From the NCBI GenBank assembly GCA_029379385.1, contig CM055615.1, positions 2,170,001-2,234,000 on the forward strand: a DNA stretch of 64,000 nt, read 5' to 3'. The stretch's first letter is position 1. Each line of letters starts with the position of its first letter. The position numbers were made by a program, and so were the translations under genes. Origin of the DNA: Quillaja saponaria. Lineage: Eukaryota; Streptophyta; Magnoliopsida; Fabales; Quillajaceae. The notes under the pieces are model-generated. The model saw nothing but the letters and a program-made list of their open reading frames with translations. It ran no database searches and had not been told where the DNA came from. Shown here piece by piece: positions 23,501-36,660 of the stretch.

Positions 23501-25897
23501 AGTTATGAGTTATTAGTTAGTGGGAGAATTTTGAGTTAGTTGGTACTTGAGTTTAATTTTGTTGTTTGTTAATAGTATAAATAGGTTATAGCACGTCTTG
23601 TAATCTTGGTTTACCCCAAGTGGTGTCACCATTTGTAATGTGTATGAATATGAAATGTGTTCAAATGTCTCTTTCTCTCCCAATAGTATTTTCCTATTTC
23701 CAAAAAGTATCAAAGCCGATAGTTTGGCTGATATGTTGCCTTAGGGATAAGACACAGATGTAGCTCACGATTGAAGCGGAATAATTTCGAATGAGTGAGG
23801 TTGTACCATGGAGAAAGAATTATCATTGGAGCACGTTTGAAAGAAGATAAAGAGAAATAAAACACACAAAGGTCACTTGCCTCAAACTCAAATACACAAC
23901 AATCTTTATACTTGATCATTTGAAGGGAACATTCGGATTTCAGAATAGCAAAGCAAGCTTTTCAAGTTCATTTGGTATATCTTCTAGTTTTTCTTATTTT
24001 ATAATCCTTCTAGTTTCCCCTCTCAACCAACAGTATGTTTCTGTTATTTATATTTGTGGGTGGACAGCAGCAAACAGAGTTGTGAGCTTCTGGCTGATGA
24101 AGACCAAATGAGGAAAATCTAGTTTTGCATGTCTTGAAATACCTATTTCTTTTTAATCTTACTATTGGTTGATAGCAGTAACAATTTTGTTTGACTTTCT
24201 AAGATAAGAAATTGCAATTTTGACTTTCATAAATTAGTGTATTTTGAATCACATGATCGTCTATATAGGTACACTTCTTGAAGTTAAAAGAGCTAATAAG
24301 AAGTTCCTGGCTGCATGTCTTGATGATATCTAGATTAGTTTTTTCACGTTGAATTAAGCCTGAAATTTCTTATCTTGACATAATTCTATTACTATTTAGC
24401 CTTGTGAATTCTGATTGTTTTGAAACTCGTGTCAAGCCAAGCTGATGGTTGCAAGATAGCATATCTGGTATAGGTTGTTGGTAGTCTTGGAGCTGAGATC
24501 AGATCCCACCTCAACCAGGGATGGGTGGTATTAATACCAATTTTTCAGCACTTAAGGAACCCTCAGTAGTAACATATATACACGCATTTGTTCTTATTGG
24601 AAGTATGTTTTCTGATGTGATGAAATATGATGTCTAGTGCCTTTAGTAATGTTTTAATTTCTCAATGATCACTAGGTCTACAGGAGGTACAGACAATACT
24701 ATCAACAGTTGCAGGCAGTAGTAACTTCTTTTGAGTATGTTTCTGGCCTTGGCAATGCAACTCCCTATGCTGACTTGGCTAGAAATGCTATGTCAAAGCA
24801 TTTTAGATGCTTGAAGAATGCAATTACTGACCAGCTTCAGTTCACCAATAAGGCTCAAGTTCACATAAGCCACAGAAAAGATGACTCTGTGAGGTTTGGG
24901 ACCACTGATAAAGACCTTTATAGCCAAAGATCTGTTCACAGCTCAGGATTTCTTGATCACCAACCAGTATGGCGACCCCAAAGAGGACTTCCAGAGCGAG
25001 CTGTATCCGTTCTGAGGGCATGGCTATTTGAGCATTTCTTACACCCGTAAGTACCCCTATTGTTTGATTAACATGAATATGGATATTAAATTGGTTTTGC
25101 TATGAAATCTTATACTAACATATGTACGGTTGGATCACACTTCTCCCTCTTGCTCATTTCGTATCTTACATATTTCTTTTTGCTATAGTTATCCTACTGA
25201 TACGGACAAGCTGATGTTGGCTAAACAAACTGGTCTGTCTCGTAGCCAGGTATACTATTCTTGATAAAAGCAATATGCTAACTTTTAAATCATTTTTCCT
25301 GTTGGTAGTAATTTGAGGGGTTTATGAGCAATGAATATTGACAACATTTATTCATGGAGCCAGGTCTCAAATTGGTTTATCAATGCAAGAGTGAGGCTCT
25401 GGAAACCAATGGTGGAGGAAATACATACACTGGAAACACGACAAGCTCAAAATAATTCACCAAGGGAGGAGCACAACATCAGCAGGTCAGGTGATCATTT
25501 ACCTTCAGCCAACTCACTAGTCTCTGAAAACCCATCTACATCCACCATTAGAGTTCAGGATGCCCCTTGTAAACGCACTAGAAACGAACTTTCTGATATA
25601 CATGTTAGGAGTCAGGATCCACTTAATCTGCCTTACAACAATTTTTCAAGCAATCAGCCTCAGGGTGTTGATATGAGCATGGGGGGTGGGAGCAGTGGTG
25701 TTTCTCTCACACTGGGTCTTCAACAAAATCATGGGATTGGATTATCAGAGCCCTTTCCAATCAGTGCAGCTCAACGATTCGGCCTTGCCGTTGAGCCAAG
25801 TAATGCAGGATATGCCATGGACAGTTTTGAATCACAAAGTCGACATTTTGGAAGGAATTTTGTAGGGGGGCAACTTTTGCATGACTTTGTTGGCTGA
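17593..25897 (+). CDS. BLH9: BEL1-like homeodomain protein 9 (PENNYWISE/REPLUMLESS/BELLRINGER)
   Basis: Nuclear TALE homeodomain transcription factor. The Arabidopsis orthologue pairs with KNOX proteins such as STM and BP to control meristem maintenance, internodes, phyllotaxy and replum identity. Exons are 17593-18546, 24676-25046, 25189-25249 and 25364-25897, giving 639 aa (Arabidopsis about 575). Seen in order: [15 protein letters not shown] near the N terminus; a ZIBEL-like PLSLSLSS (residues 169-176); [20 protein letters not shown] and the SKY box to about residue 261; the BELL domain from about 307, split by intron 1 at [11 protein letters not shown]; a homeodomain at about 418-480 with loop P442-Y443-P444 and [12 protein letters not shown]; a second ZIBEL motif VSLTLGL (575-581); and the C terminus LLHDFVG. 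The 61-nt third exon is typical of BELL genes. The N and C termini match BLH9 specifically rather than other BLH proteins. There is no lesion. Confidence 0.95.
19338..20150. mobile_element. MITE-like element E inside BLH9 intron 1
   Basis: The left end TAGTGTTTGGTTTGG and the reverse complement of the right end (TAGGGTTCGTTTGGTTTGG) are inverted termini like those of elements C and D. GC-rich sequence sits at the left end, and ACCATGGTC and ACCATGGTT near the right, so it lies in the opposite orientation to D. Inside is a direct repeat of 135-bp period (TCAATATAAAG-TGGATCTTA through TATTTCGGTGGTGATAATTG at about 19710 and 19845). No coding frame is recognised. Confidence 0.6.
22108..23030 (-). 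pseudogene. 5'-truncated dead L1-type LINE in BLH9 intron
   Basis: Read on the minus strand, the frames carry the C-terminal part of a plant L1 ORF2. [20 protein letters not shown] and [20 protein letters not shown] come first. After a frame change there is [20 protein letters not shown] and [11 protein letters not shown] of the zinc-binding RT-associated domain. After further breaks there is [12 protein letters not shown] and [16 protein letters not shown]. The 3' end has the GGAGGATTTCTTGTCCTCC signature and a short A-tail at 22118-22108. Several frameshifts and stops make it inactive. It sits antisense to BLH9. Confidence 0.85.
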
Positions 25898-28800
25898 AAA
25901 TGTTCATGCTAAGAACTTCTTGGACACCATTCAAATTGGATGGTAGAAACCTCTTAACAGAAAGAAGAGTGGTGGAAACGTTACCCTTTTAAACTCTTCT
26001 GTCTGTGCCTACAACAGAAGTTCATGCTGTAAAAATTCTAGTGTAAATTCATTCGACAAAAAATTGGTGCCATGGCATAGTCTGATCAAGATAGCCTATG
26101 GTTAGCCTTGTCCACGGTGAGTGAGTGTTGTACAATTTGTGGTTGCAATTGGAAGTAATAGAATTATCCCATCCAAAAAGAATAATCCAATCACACACGC
26201 CCATGTGTACCTATAAAAATTTATTTTTGTCATTTTATTTATGAACTTAGGATGAGAATAAGAATAGAATGTTCCGGAATGAAATATTTATTCATAACAT
26301 TGATGAAGAATAGTTATTTTATTTAATTTAAGCTTAGGTAGCATTTCAAAGTGTAGAAAATTAGCATATTGAAGTTAAGCGTCTTAGAGACACACAAGGT
26401 GGGATCAAGTCAAGCTGGGCTAATTTTAAATGGGTGGGTAAAACCTCAAATCCTAATTCGTTATAAATTTCATGGGTAAGGACCGACTTGCTGGGCCCGT
26501 TCGGGCAACAGCTTACATTTGTTAAGCCCATTTTAAACCAACCAGTTGTTGCTTATACTTGAAGCCTAAACCTACTAGGAAAAGATAAATTAATAATTTA
26601 TGCTATTATACATTTTTTTTATTTTAAATGTATCTTTTCTTTTTCAAATCTATGTGAGAGGTTGGAGTAATAATTAAAAATTTTCTCCTTTTACATCACT
26701 TAAATTTAAACTATATTCCTTTTCAAATTAATATTTAACTCATTAACAAAGCATTTCAATGTATAAAAAAGAACATACATATACACTAAATTAAAGAAAA
26801 TCACACCTAACTACTTTATGAATTTTATATCAAGAATTATTAATCCATTGAAACTAAAATGGTAATATATGATTTTATTGACACGCACATGCTAGGTTAC
26901 ATAATTTTTATATAGCTTTGTTTATTTGAGTATTTAGTGGCCAAACCATGTGCTGGCTCAATTAGTTAAGACGTATGTGTTTTAATGGTCAAATTCAAAT
27001 TTTATCATTGGTTAATGTGTAATTATTTTCTTCTTAGTTGTAAGTCCACCTTAGTGTGATTCTATAAAATTATAATATGTGATCTATGATATATTAGATA
27101 ATTTTAGTTCGTGCAATGCACTAAAAAGTTTATTTTTATTCAAAATTTATAAAAAGTTAAAAAAAAAAAAAAGTTGGTGATTGTTAATTTCACTTTTTAA
27201 CTCAACCACATTTCCGCAATGCACACAATCAGAAATTCAATTAAACTTTCTGTCATAGTCTCTTTGTTAGGACTTTAAAAATGCAAAACCAAAATATTTT
27301 TTTAAATTTAGCAATTATTTGTCTTTGGACCAGCATTGTGCACCTCAATTAATCACCTCTCTAATCGGATTAAAAGCATATTATCCACGATGGAAAACCA
27401 AACCATTTTCCATACAACAAAATTATCTAATTTTTTTCAACATGATAAAGATGATTTTAAAATTGAGAAGTTTTAATATTTTTTTTTCCAACAATGTGGT
27501 TGAAAATTCAAATTTTCTTTACTTCACCCACGTTCAATCTTAAATTTTATTTTTCTTTTAGTTCAAATGAGGCCCAATAGGCCTATGGGGTGCTACATTT
27601 CTGTAGGTATCTCTCTTTCTTCTAATAAATCTCTTATCCTAAGTAAATGCGAGATTTAATCCCAAATTCTTGATATACAACATCAAGAAACTTTTTCAGT
27701 TTAATCAACTAACACCTTCATTTAATCTTAAATTTTGTTTCATACATATTATGTAAGTCAAAAAACTTAAGATAGTTTAGTATATTATCAAATCTAAAAC
27801 TAACAAATTTGTTTAAACATTTTTAGGAAATTTAGATTTAATACATGCTTATGAGGATTGTTTTTCTTTTATTGTTGATTTTGAATGATAAGATTTTTGT
27901 ATAAAAATATAAATAAATAGGTTAGTTAACTAATTAAATCTTATACTTTTTTATTCAATTAAAATTTAATATATGCCTCTAATTTTTATAAGTTAATTGA
28001 ACAAATAATTAGTTTGTCAAAGTGACGTCAATCTTAGTAATATTTTTTATAAAAAAATAAATGACATATTAGTTGATGTGTCATCAAAGTATTAGATATC
28101 AATCAATGTGTAATATATTAAATAAAGATGTGTCAAAATATAATGTGAATAATTTGTCGATGTGTCAACATATTATTCTCATTTATCCCTATCATATAGA
28201 CAATTCACACTCATTTTTGCAAAAATATTACTTCTTTTGAGATCAAAATGTACTTTTTATTTTTATTTTAAATTAGATTTTACTTGAAATCTATAAAATT
28301 TATGAAAAGAAAATTTAGTCTTTGAGAAAATAGTATTGTTAACAAAATTGCTGATTTTATTTTTATTAATTGATTTTATATTTTTTAAAGTTTTATGAAT
28401 CTTCTATTTTTTTTATTGACTTATTGTAAAAAAAGATACTTTAAAGTATTTGTTTATTTTACATTTCAATAGTGAGTCTAAAAAAGCAAATTATGATAAG
28501 AATTATTTTTCTTCCTTTTTTTCATTATTGGTATTATTGGATTTTCGAATAAAAAGTTTATATGTAATTTACATATAGATTGTTCGCACTTTTTTCCAAA
28601 GAAAATCAATTTATTTCTTTGTAGTTTTGACTTTAAAATTTATAAAAAAATAATATTTTAGTCTCTGAGAATATAACATTGTTAACACATGCTTTTTTTT
28701 TTTTTTTTTTAATGAGAAATTGGAGCTTAATTAACACAATTGTTGAATTTTATTTTAATTTGTTATTTCAATAGAGGGTTAAATTATTTAACTATTTTGG

Positions 28801-30355
28801 TTGAATTGTATTATTATTACTATTTTATATGTTATTGGTGTTTTTTTTTTTTAATAAAGATTTAAGACATGCTTGTGCTTTTTAATTAGTTAATGCATTA
28901 ACCAATTAGTTTCTCAAGTGGATATTGATTTCTTATTTTATTTTAGAGGCCAAAGGTTATATTAGGTGATGTGACAAGTCTTGGATGATGTGTCACAATA
29001 TTGAGTTACTTTGATACGCGTGAATAGTTATTGTAGAATTAAATGAAGATAAGAATAGAATATTATGAAATGGAATGATTATTTTTTTTTATTATTTGAT
29101 AGCGTTACTAAGAAATAATAATTTTATTCTATTTATTTATTTGATATACACTTTTCAGACATAAAATGACATAAAAATTATGATTAATTCCCAAATAGAT
29201 AAAATAATAAAAATATGTGATTTTTTTTTATTTCTTATTATTATTTATTAATTATTTAACTATTATTATTATTATTCTATTACTTATAATTGTTTACTTA
29301 TATTTATTTTGTTATTTCTTATTCTTAAATTTATTTTTACTAATATTATAGTTTAATATTACATAACTAATTTATTTATTTTTAATATTTAATATGATAT
29401 GAAGGATATTTATGTTATTTGATTAAAATGATTTGATTTATTATTAATTTATTATTTAATGTTTATTATTTAGTTTATTTATAATATTTATTTTATATGA
29501 TATGAGGGAATTTTTTTCATTTTAATGAATTAAACTGATTTCATAAAAATAGAAATGAGGAATTATGATCCATACCCATTTATACGCTTTAAACTAGCAT
29601 AAGTGAATGATTTGATGAGTGTTAACACTTCAATCAATTTTATTGTATTATTTTTAGATTTTAGATTTTCTCACAAACATTATTGTGAGGCTAGTTCATT
29701 GAAGCTTAGTTGTGACTGAGAGATTCTCTCAATAATTGCCTGCTATAAGGTTGGATCGCGTTTAAACTTGTATTCCCACCCTACACCCAACCCTTGTCAG
29801 ACTAGTGTAATAATTTTATTATATGCTATAAATAAATTGACATAAATGTTATCTATGTTAAAAAAAAGTATGTATTTAAAACATAAATATTTAATAAGAA
29901 AATATATTATATAAATTTAGAAATAATTTTCTTTACTTTAAGGAAAAGAAAATAAAAATGGGCAAGGAGAAAAAGGGAAAAAATAGAAAGAAAAAAGGGT
30001 AAAGAGAATGAACTAGGAATAAACTCTTTCGTCCAAAGCAAGCAGAAAATTGTTCCACATGCCAATCGGCGCGGCCACAATTCTCGAAAACCAGTCCAAA
30101 CCACAAAACCCTATTGCTTTGAGCCTCTAACAGTCCAGACTTTCTGATTAGGGTTTTCTTCTTCTTCTGGGTTTTCTCTCTCTTCCACAAAAATATACCT
30201 TTCTCCTTCTCCACGTTTTACTCGTTCTCCCAACTCTGAGGTTTCCAAGATTCTTCACCATTCGTTCAGACCCATGTGAGATCAAGCTCACCACTTTTGC
30301 TCAGATAGACTGAAAGTGGAATTCTTGTACAGATTTTAGAGGAGGTTCTGTGAAT
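25898..30355. other. Intergenic region between BLH9 and the carrier gene
   Basis: The BLH9 3' untranslated region is expected just after 25897. The remainder is extremely AT-rich, especially 27.6-29.6 kb, with T and A homopolymers. A SINE-like head lies at 26938. A GGGCCC-rich piece at 26400-26560 resembles the edge of a MITE but has no defined ends. The minus-strand frames of 65 and 93 aa near 30 kb are low-complexity and not supported as genes. Confidence 0.5.
26938..27060 (+). repeat. Possible tRNA-derived SINE
   Basis: GTGCTGGCTCAATTAGTTAA closely resembles a pol III box A, and GGTCAAATTCAAAT some 30 bases later resembles a decayed box B. The head is similar to the one at 6335. The tail is undefined, so confidence is low. 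Confidence 0.3.
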
Positions 30356-33300
30356 ATGGACGCTCGAGTTGGGGTGGTTGTTGAAGGGGGCCAAAGAGCT
30401 TTAAATACTGCCCATGGAACTGTAGTCGATGGCAGTGCTAGGAAATTCTTGCAGCAGCAGAACCATCCCAAACAAACACTAAATCAGCAATCGCAGATAG
30501 GAACTGTGCATCAGCTTCTGGCAGGTGGTATTGCCGGTGCCTTTAGCAAAACCTGTACGGCGCCCCTTGCTCGTCTCACCATCCTCTTTCAGGTTTATTA
30601 TTGTATTTTATTTACATATTTAAAATTTTGAAATTTTCATTTGGCAATTTCCTACGTAAGAGATATAAGAATTTTACTTCTACATAATTATGTTTTTGAG
30701 CATTACTGAACTGCGGAAAATAGGATTTGAATTCTTGGTTTAGGCTGGAATGTTGGAATTTTACATTCTGCTTCTTTTATTCGGTTTACTTCGATTTGTA
30801 GTTATCCTTTTACACTGAACTTTATTTTTCTAGAAAAGTTGCCCATGATTATCAGTGGCTTTGAATATAAAATATTGAACTATGTTCAATGGTTATGTTT
30901 TGTCAATATCTTGGGTGGTAGGAAAGATTTTTATATGCTCCTTTTCGAGATTTGTTGACCTGGTTGTACTTGTATTTCACACAGCTTCATGATTGTGTTT
31001 CTTCTAATATGTTGTCTTGTTGCCGTTTCTTTTTCCTTTTTTTAAGGATACACCTTTTGTAAGTGAATGAATAAAAAAAAGGCAGCCAAGTAGCTCAGGA
31101 TCTGCTATTTGTGGGATGGCTTGATAATATGATATGGATGTCTCTTTAGTCTAGAAGTCTGAGCCATTAAAAATTGAATCAGACAACAATGTTCTCTTCT
31201 TTGTAATTGGTACATAATCTCTCCCCCACTCTCTTTTATACCAGATATAACCCATGGGTTTTAATCCTATTGTCAATTATCACACCCTCAGCTTTTTTTT
31301 TTTGTAGAAGGGGAGGGGGTGACAAACTGCTAATGACTGATAAGACGCAAGTTCACACATCATTTTTTAATTTTTTTACTTTTCCTTCACTAGTATAGGA
31401 GCTACAACTATAGCCACCAACTGAACCATGTGGAGCTAGTCTTATAGGAGCCACAAACACACTCGTATCCACACCATCGAGTGAAGAGTTGGAAGCATGG
31501 GAATAATTAATGCCATAAACAATAGACTGTCATGTTCATCATAAGCTATCTTTATATGCTATTTTTCATATTTATTCAGAATTTTTAGGAGTTATGAGGA
31601 TGTTATAATCTTGTGGCAGTGTACCTTTTTACTGTTATTTGGTGTATCTGCTTGTAGTGTAAGTCGAGGATTTTCAGTGACTTCAAGCTGTCTCTCCATC
31701 TTATTTGGGGCATGACAACTCTTGGGCTTTGTTAGCTGGTTCTTTTCAGGGGATTTCCTTGACTGATTTGCAGCTTGCTTGACTAGCATGCTCTTCTTTA
31801 TTTAGAACTCTTATCTATTCTTTTTATATCTTCTTATGAGGACTTTTACTGTGCTATTTCTCCTCTTAATAAAATTTCTTTTCTTATAGAAGGAAAAGCT
31901 AGTTTCAAAGGAAGGACTGTATATATATAGCTAGTAACATGTGTGTGTGTGTATGTCTAACGATGCGTGGTTGTCTTTGTGTGTGTTTGTCTCCATGTAT
32001 AATGTATATGTTAAACTGAAAAGTTGGATAAACAGTTAAGACTTAAGATGCATTGGTAAAAGTTCTATAACTTCCACCATTAGATATTTGCTTTTATAAG
32101 TCTGGAATGGTGAGGAAAAATCCAGAAACTTTAGAATGAGTTATAACCTCTATCTAGAATACTTGTATATTCTCCTGTCCTTATTGTTTCAGACCAAGTT
32201 TTTAGGACTTATTCTTGTCCCAGTATGGGTTTTGTGTTTTTGCCATGTTGCATGTTCATGTTGGTGTTTTAAACAATACAAGTCAATTCCTAATAGGTGA
32301 GTTGTTAAGAAATTAGGCTGATTCCAGAGCACTTATTAGTATGAATTCCATATGCTTACTTTTATTATTCATTTTAATGAAATTTAGGATTTATATCATA
32401 GATTCATAGTACAGTATATTTTCTTACGCCATCCTTCCTCTAACTGCTAAAGCTCATACTTTTTAAATGCTGTTGAGTTGACTATTCTGCATCATTGAAT
32501 CTTTTCAGGTACAAGGTATGCATTCTGATGTTGCAACATTAACTAAGCCCTGCATATGGCATGAGGCTTCACGTATTGTCAATGAAGAAGGGTTTAGAGC
32601 ATTTTGGAAAGGCAATTTGGTGACAATTGCTCACCGTCTTCCTTATTCTTCTGTGAGCTTCTATGCTTATGAACGCTACAAGAATGTAAGCAGTGATTTT
32701 CAGAACAAATTCTTCACAATTGGACTATTTGTATTTGAATCTTTGCAGCTTGCATTAATTTGATCTTCACTTCATTGTGTTGCAGTTATTGCATTCATTT
32801 CTCGGGGAAAATCGCCGAGGTAATGCAAGTACAGACGCATGTGTGCACTTTGTTGCTGGTGGTTTGGCGGGAATAACAGCTGCCACTGCCACTTACCCTT
32901 TGGATCTTGTGAGAACAAGACTTGCAGCTCAGGTAATGTGGATCCTCTGTGCCATCTTTGATAACTTGAACATGGTTGCTAAATTCACAGCTATGTGTGT
33001 TAATCTGATCTCAGTATGATGTGAATAAAGTTTGACTAGATATCTGGTCTCGTTTTCTAGTTTGTCAATCCTAATTTGCTTTCTGTTTTGACCTTTTTTG
33101 ACACTTTTATTTTTATACTGTTCAGACAAATGCAATATACTATAGAGGCATCTTGCATGCATTCAATACTATTTGCAGAGATGAAGGTTTTCTGGGCCTG
33201 TATAAAGGACTTGGAGCAACGTTGTTGGTATGCTTGTGATGTGTTTGTATTTATTGATTCATTATGGTGTTGAGTTGTTCTTCCTACACTTGACATGATT

Positions 33301-35022
33301 TCATGTGATGTATGCAGGGTGTTGGGCCCAGTATTGCTATAAGTTTCTCTGTTTATGAGGGTTTAAGATCTTTTTGGCAGTCTCAAAGGTAAGGACCCAT
33401 AATTGGATTAAATTGAAACGTACTGTACACTGTACATACCATGCTTGGTGCATATGGTTTGCAATATTTTACTACTCTATTCCATTGAAATTTTAGGCCC
33501 AATGATTCCACTATTGCTGTCAGTCTTGCGTGTGGCAGTCTTTCAGGCATTGCTTCATCAACAGGTGGGTGATATATTTATTTTTTCCCTTCCCAGTGTT
33601 TAAATTTGAATTTAATGAGTTCTTATATAAAATATTCCATGTGAAGTGCAGCTCTGATGATGCAATTGGTATTCATATTTTAACCTAATTTAATGCATCT
33701 AGTCATGTGAATCCTAAAATTAGATAATCTTCTTTTTGTACGTGAATTTGGTTGCCTTTATTGCTACATTAGGAACCCTCCTTTTTATATTTTCTTGATT
33801 GATAGGGAAGGATTGCAAAAATGTCAGAGTAACACTTTCTAAGCTATACCATTCTGTTTGCTGTAGCAGACTCATTTATTTTATTTTATTTACATTTTTG
33901 GCATGCTTTAGTAGTGAGCTACCTGTGTGTAGCTGTAGTCGTAGCTTGTCTTTCCATAAGGCAAGCCACATGCTTTTAAATAGGCTAAAAATCCATTAGA
34001 GCTGAAAATGGAACCTTTTTTTTTCCCCCTATCCTTACTACCCTTAGTCAAAGAGTAACAATTGATGTTGATATATGCTGTTGTGACAAATTGACCTGTT
34101 TAGGGATTTTCATGGGTAAGGGATAGAGAAGACATTGCATGCCATAGGGAAATTTAGGGACTAAATTGACAATGAAATTTCTTTGTTCTTTAGGTACAAA
34201 TTTGAAACCTTGATGGAACTTTAGAGACAAACAATAATTTAGCCTTTCAAATATATTTTATGATGCCTCCATATGTTGTTTGTTTTTTGCAGCTTGATTG
34301 GCGAGCCCTCGTGTTGTATGCTCGTGTTTTTTTCTTTTACTTAGGAGGACTTCTAGTCCTCCACTGGATTTCTTTCTCTTAATAATTTTCCTATAGAAAA
34401 TAATTTTTTTTTTCCTAACAAGTGCATAAAGCCGTAAAGCTGGCATTGACTGATTTATGAGAGTGGTTGTATATATACCTTGCTGAAATAATATGGTGCT
34501 TGTGATGGTAGCACATTTTTTTTTTTTCATGTGATTCTAACTGCCTTAAGATAAATTTGCAAGCATGTAAACTTGAAAAGAAAAGAGTTAGATCTATAAA
34601 GAAGGTTTGAGGTTAATCTTCTTTAAAAGTATTTATTAGGGCTTTCATTTCTTGTTACATTGACTTCACCATATAAATATGCAGTTAATTATAGTGGTAG
34701 TCAGTCTTAAATCAGAGAGCCAGTGGTGGACATTGATTTTTGGAAGCTCTAGCCTAACCTTATTGTTACTCTCTTGAAACATGTAGCAACATTCCCTTTG
34801 GATCTTGTGAGGCGAAGGATGCAACTAGAAGGGGCTGGTGGTCGAGCTCGTGTCTATAATACTGGCTTGTTTGGGACATTTGGGCACATCTTACGGAATG
34901 AAGGGCTACGAGGAATATATAGAGGTATCCTGCCAGAGTACTACAAGGTTGTTCCAAGTGTGGGCATCGTCTTCATGACTTACGAGACACTGAAGATGCT
35001 TCTCTCTCGTACAAGTTTTTAG
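30356..35022 (+). CDS. Mitochondrial carrier family protein
   Basis: Inner-membrane solute carrier of the SLC25 type: three repeats of two helices, 345 aa. Exons are 30356-30592, 32509-32685, 32786-32932, 33126-33227, 33318-33388, 33497-33564 and 34787-35022, all GT-AG and in phase. The N terminus has about 45 extra residues. Repeat signatures PxD/ExxR/K are PLARLT in repeat 1, where Ala replaces the acidic residue, PLDLVR in repeat 2 (residues 176-181) and PLDLVR in repeat 3 (271-276). Companion motifs are GFRAFWKGNLVTIAHRLPYS, GFLGLYKGLGATLL and GLRGIYRGILPEYYKVVPS. From memory it is closest to Arabidopsis At2g37890, At3g53940 and At3g55640, near the coenzyme A and nucleotide-type carriers. 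The substrate is not established. The degenerate first signature is normal for this group. Confidence 0.93.
31805..31895 (+). repeat. L1-type 3'-end fragment in carrier intron 1
   Basis: The stretch reads TTCTTTTTATATCTTCTTAT, then GAGGACTTTTACTGTG, CTCCTCTTAATAAAATTTC and TCTTATAGAA. This resembles the 3' tail of the L1 at 22.1 kb and the fragment at 34.3 kb. It is short and diverged. Confidence 0.4.
34325..34412 (+). repeat. L1-type 3'-end fragment in carrier intron 6
   Basis: TTAGGAGGACTTCTAGTCCT followed by a T-rich TTTCTTTCTCTTAATAATTT and CCTATAGAAAATAA matches the 3' end of the L1 seen on the minus strand at 22.1-22.2 kb. Only the extreme 3' tail is present, as expected of a 5'-truncated insertion. 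Confidence 0.55.
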
Positions 35023-35939
35023 TTTCCTCGCAATTTCCCATTTCTCTTATCATTTATTATGCACATTGATAAATTAAATCAAGGCTTGGACGAGGATGTA
35101 GAAACAAGGATGAAGTTAGTTCAAGATACAAGGTAGGTGGCATCTGTGGTCCAGCAAAGGTAGGTGCTAGGAAATTATATTCTTCGGGTCTTCTGTTGAG
35201 AAATTTTGCAGTAATGAGTTTTGTTGTTGGTGCCATGTGGTCAATATTTTTCTGTGTATAGGTATCTAACTTAGAATTGTGAGAGACAACAATGTCATCA
35301 CCACAGTTTTGTCATTGCAGCTAAGTGTTTTGGTTTTTGTATTTAGGAGCTCTTTTAATAGTTCAAATCATACAGAATTTTAATGAATCTATTTTTAGAG
35401 CTATTGGTTGAAATGTAAACTGGTAAGGAGATTGTTGAGATTGGGATCGTATCCTTAATTTCTGAGGATTATCTGAAGAATTGAAAGATGAGACTGGAGA
35501 TTGAATATTTCATGTCTCACCTTGTTTGGATTTTGTAACCAACGGCTATATTAGTCAATTTTCATGAAATAGTAGAAGTGGATCATGCGACGAATTTCTT
35601 TGGTTAACGTTAAATTTGTATCACTGGCGGTCTTGTTCGGGCTAAATTGCATTATTGATCCAATAGTTGTGATTTAGTTCTTCTTTGATTAACGTTATGA
35701 TGATGTTGCTAACGACACTTTTCGAGGACAAAGAGAAGCAAACGTGTCAGTTGTTGACTGAAAAAAAAAGAGAAGTTATTATTATTTAAATTATAAAGAA
35801 TAAATAATAATTACATTTACCTACAATTTAAATATCAAATTAATCGAGATTGTTACATGAATAATTTTTTTCATTCACATCCATTCATGTATTATTGGTT
35901 AATAATATCTAGAATAATCATATTATTCTTAACTTCTTC
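35023..35939. other. 3' flank of the carrier gene
   Basis: The first 350 bases are less AT-rich and probably include the carrier 3' untranslated region. Beyond that there is AT-rich spacer leading into the retroelement relic. I see no gene. Confidence 0.45.
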
Positions 35940-36660
35940 ACATGTGATTCATGGTCTCTTTCTATTTTACCTAACCATGTCCACTTAAACCAAGTCACCT
36001 CTCCTAATTATGTCATTTACCGGCCTACATTGTATATGCCCAATACACCACAAATGATTATCTCCCATTTTCTATTCAATAGGTGCAACATCCACACCTT
36101 TTTACATATCTCATCATTTCGTATCCTATATTTTCTTGTATGTTTTTTCATCCATCTCAGCCACTCCTATGTTATGCAAGTTTGTTTCTTGACTATCCAA
36201 TATTTGGAGCTATACAACATAGCTAATTTTACGGCCGTCTTATAAAAATTTTCTTTCAATTTATTAGAAATTTTAGGATCACGTTAGAATCTCGAGGTAT
36301 TTCTCCACTTCATCCAACATGTCTTGACTTTGTGGCTTACATCAATTTTAATTATTTCATTTGTTTGTAAGAAAAAATTTAAATACTTAAATACTTCCTT
36401 CATCGGGATTTCATGGCCGACAAAAATCACTTTAGTAGGCCAACAAAAATCACTTTAGTCGAGTGTCCTCTAGTGTGACTAAAGTTACACTCCTTATACT
36501 TAGTTTTCATTTGACTTAAATCTAATCCTTTAGATTCTAATATGTTCTTCCATAATTCTAACTTACAAGTTAGGTCCGCTCTAATCTCATTCACTAAAAT
36601 GATGTTATCAACAAAAAGCATGCACCACAAAATCCTATCTTAAATGACTTGTGTAAGCTA
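35940..36660 (-). pseudogene. LINE reverse transcriptase relic
   Basis: On the minus strand the frame starting near 36630 reads WCMLFVDNIILVNEIRADLT, then LELWKNILESKGLDLSQMKT and KYKECNFS. This corresponds to the reverse transcriptase active-site block of plant LINE-like elements, with the usual FADD-type catalytic box changed to FVDN. Downstream, in shifted frames and past stops, come VFKYLNFFLQTNEIIKIDV, FYKTAVKLAMLYSSKYWIVK and EWLRWMKKHTRKYRIRN. The catalytic change and several stops make it dead. Confidence 0.8.

Larger units (their letters stand above)
18547..24675 (+). other. BLH9 intron 1, 6.1 kb
   Basis: The intron runs from GTATGC at 18547 to the AG at 24674-24675 and lies in phase 0 inside the BELL domain. 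It contains MITE element E (19338-20150) and a dead L1 (22108-23030). The rest is AT-rich with no extra exon that I can support. Long first introns in homeobox genes often hold regulatory sites, but none can be named here. Confidence 0.85.

Noticed and set aside
23710..24111. Short frames (63-69 aa) in BLH9 intron 1
   Set aside because: No domain and no splice context. BLH9 exons 1 and 2 join in phase without any intervening exon.
29907..30214. Minus-strand frames of 65 and 93 aa before the carrier gene
   Set aside because: Low-complexity Phe/Lys sequence directly upstream of the carrier start codon, with no domain.
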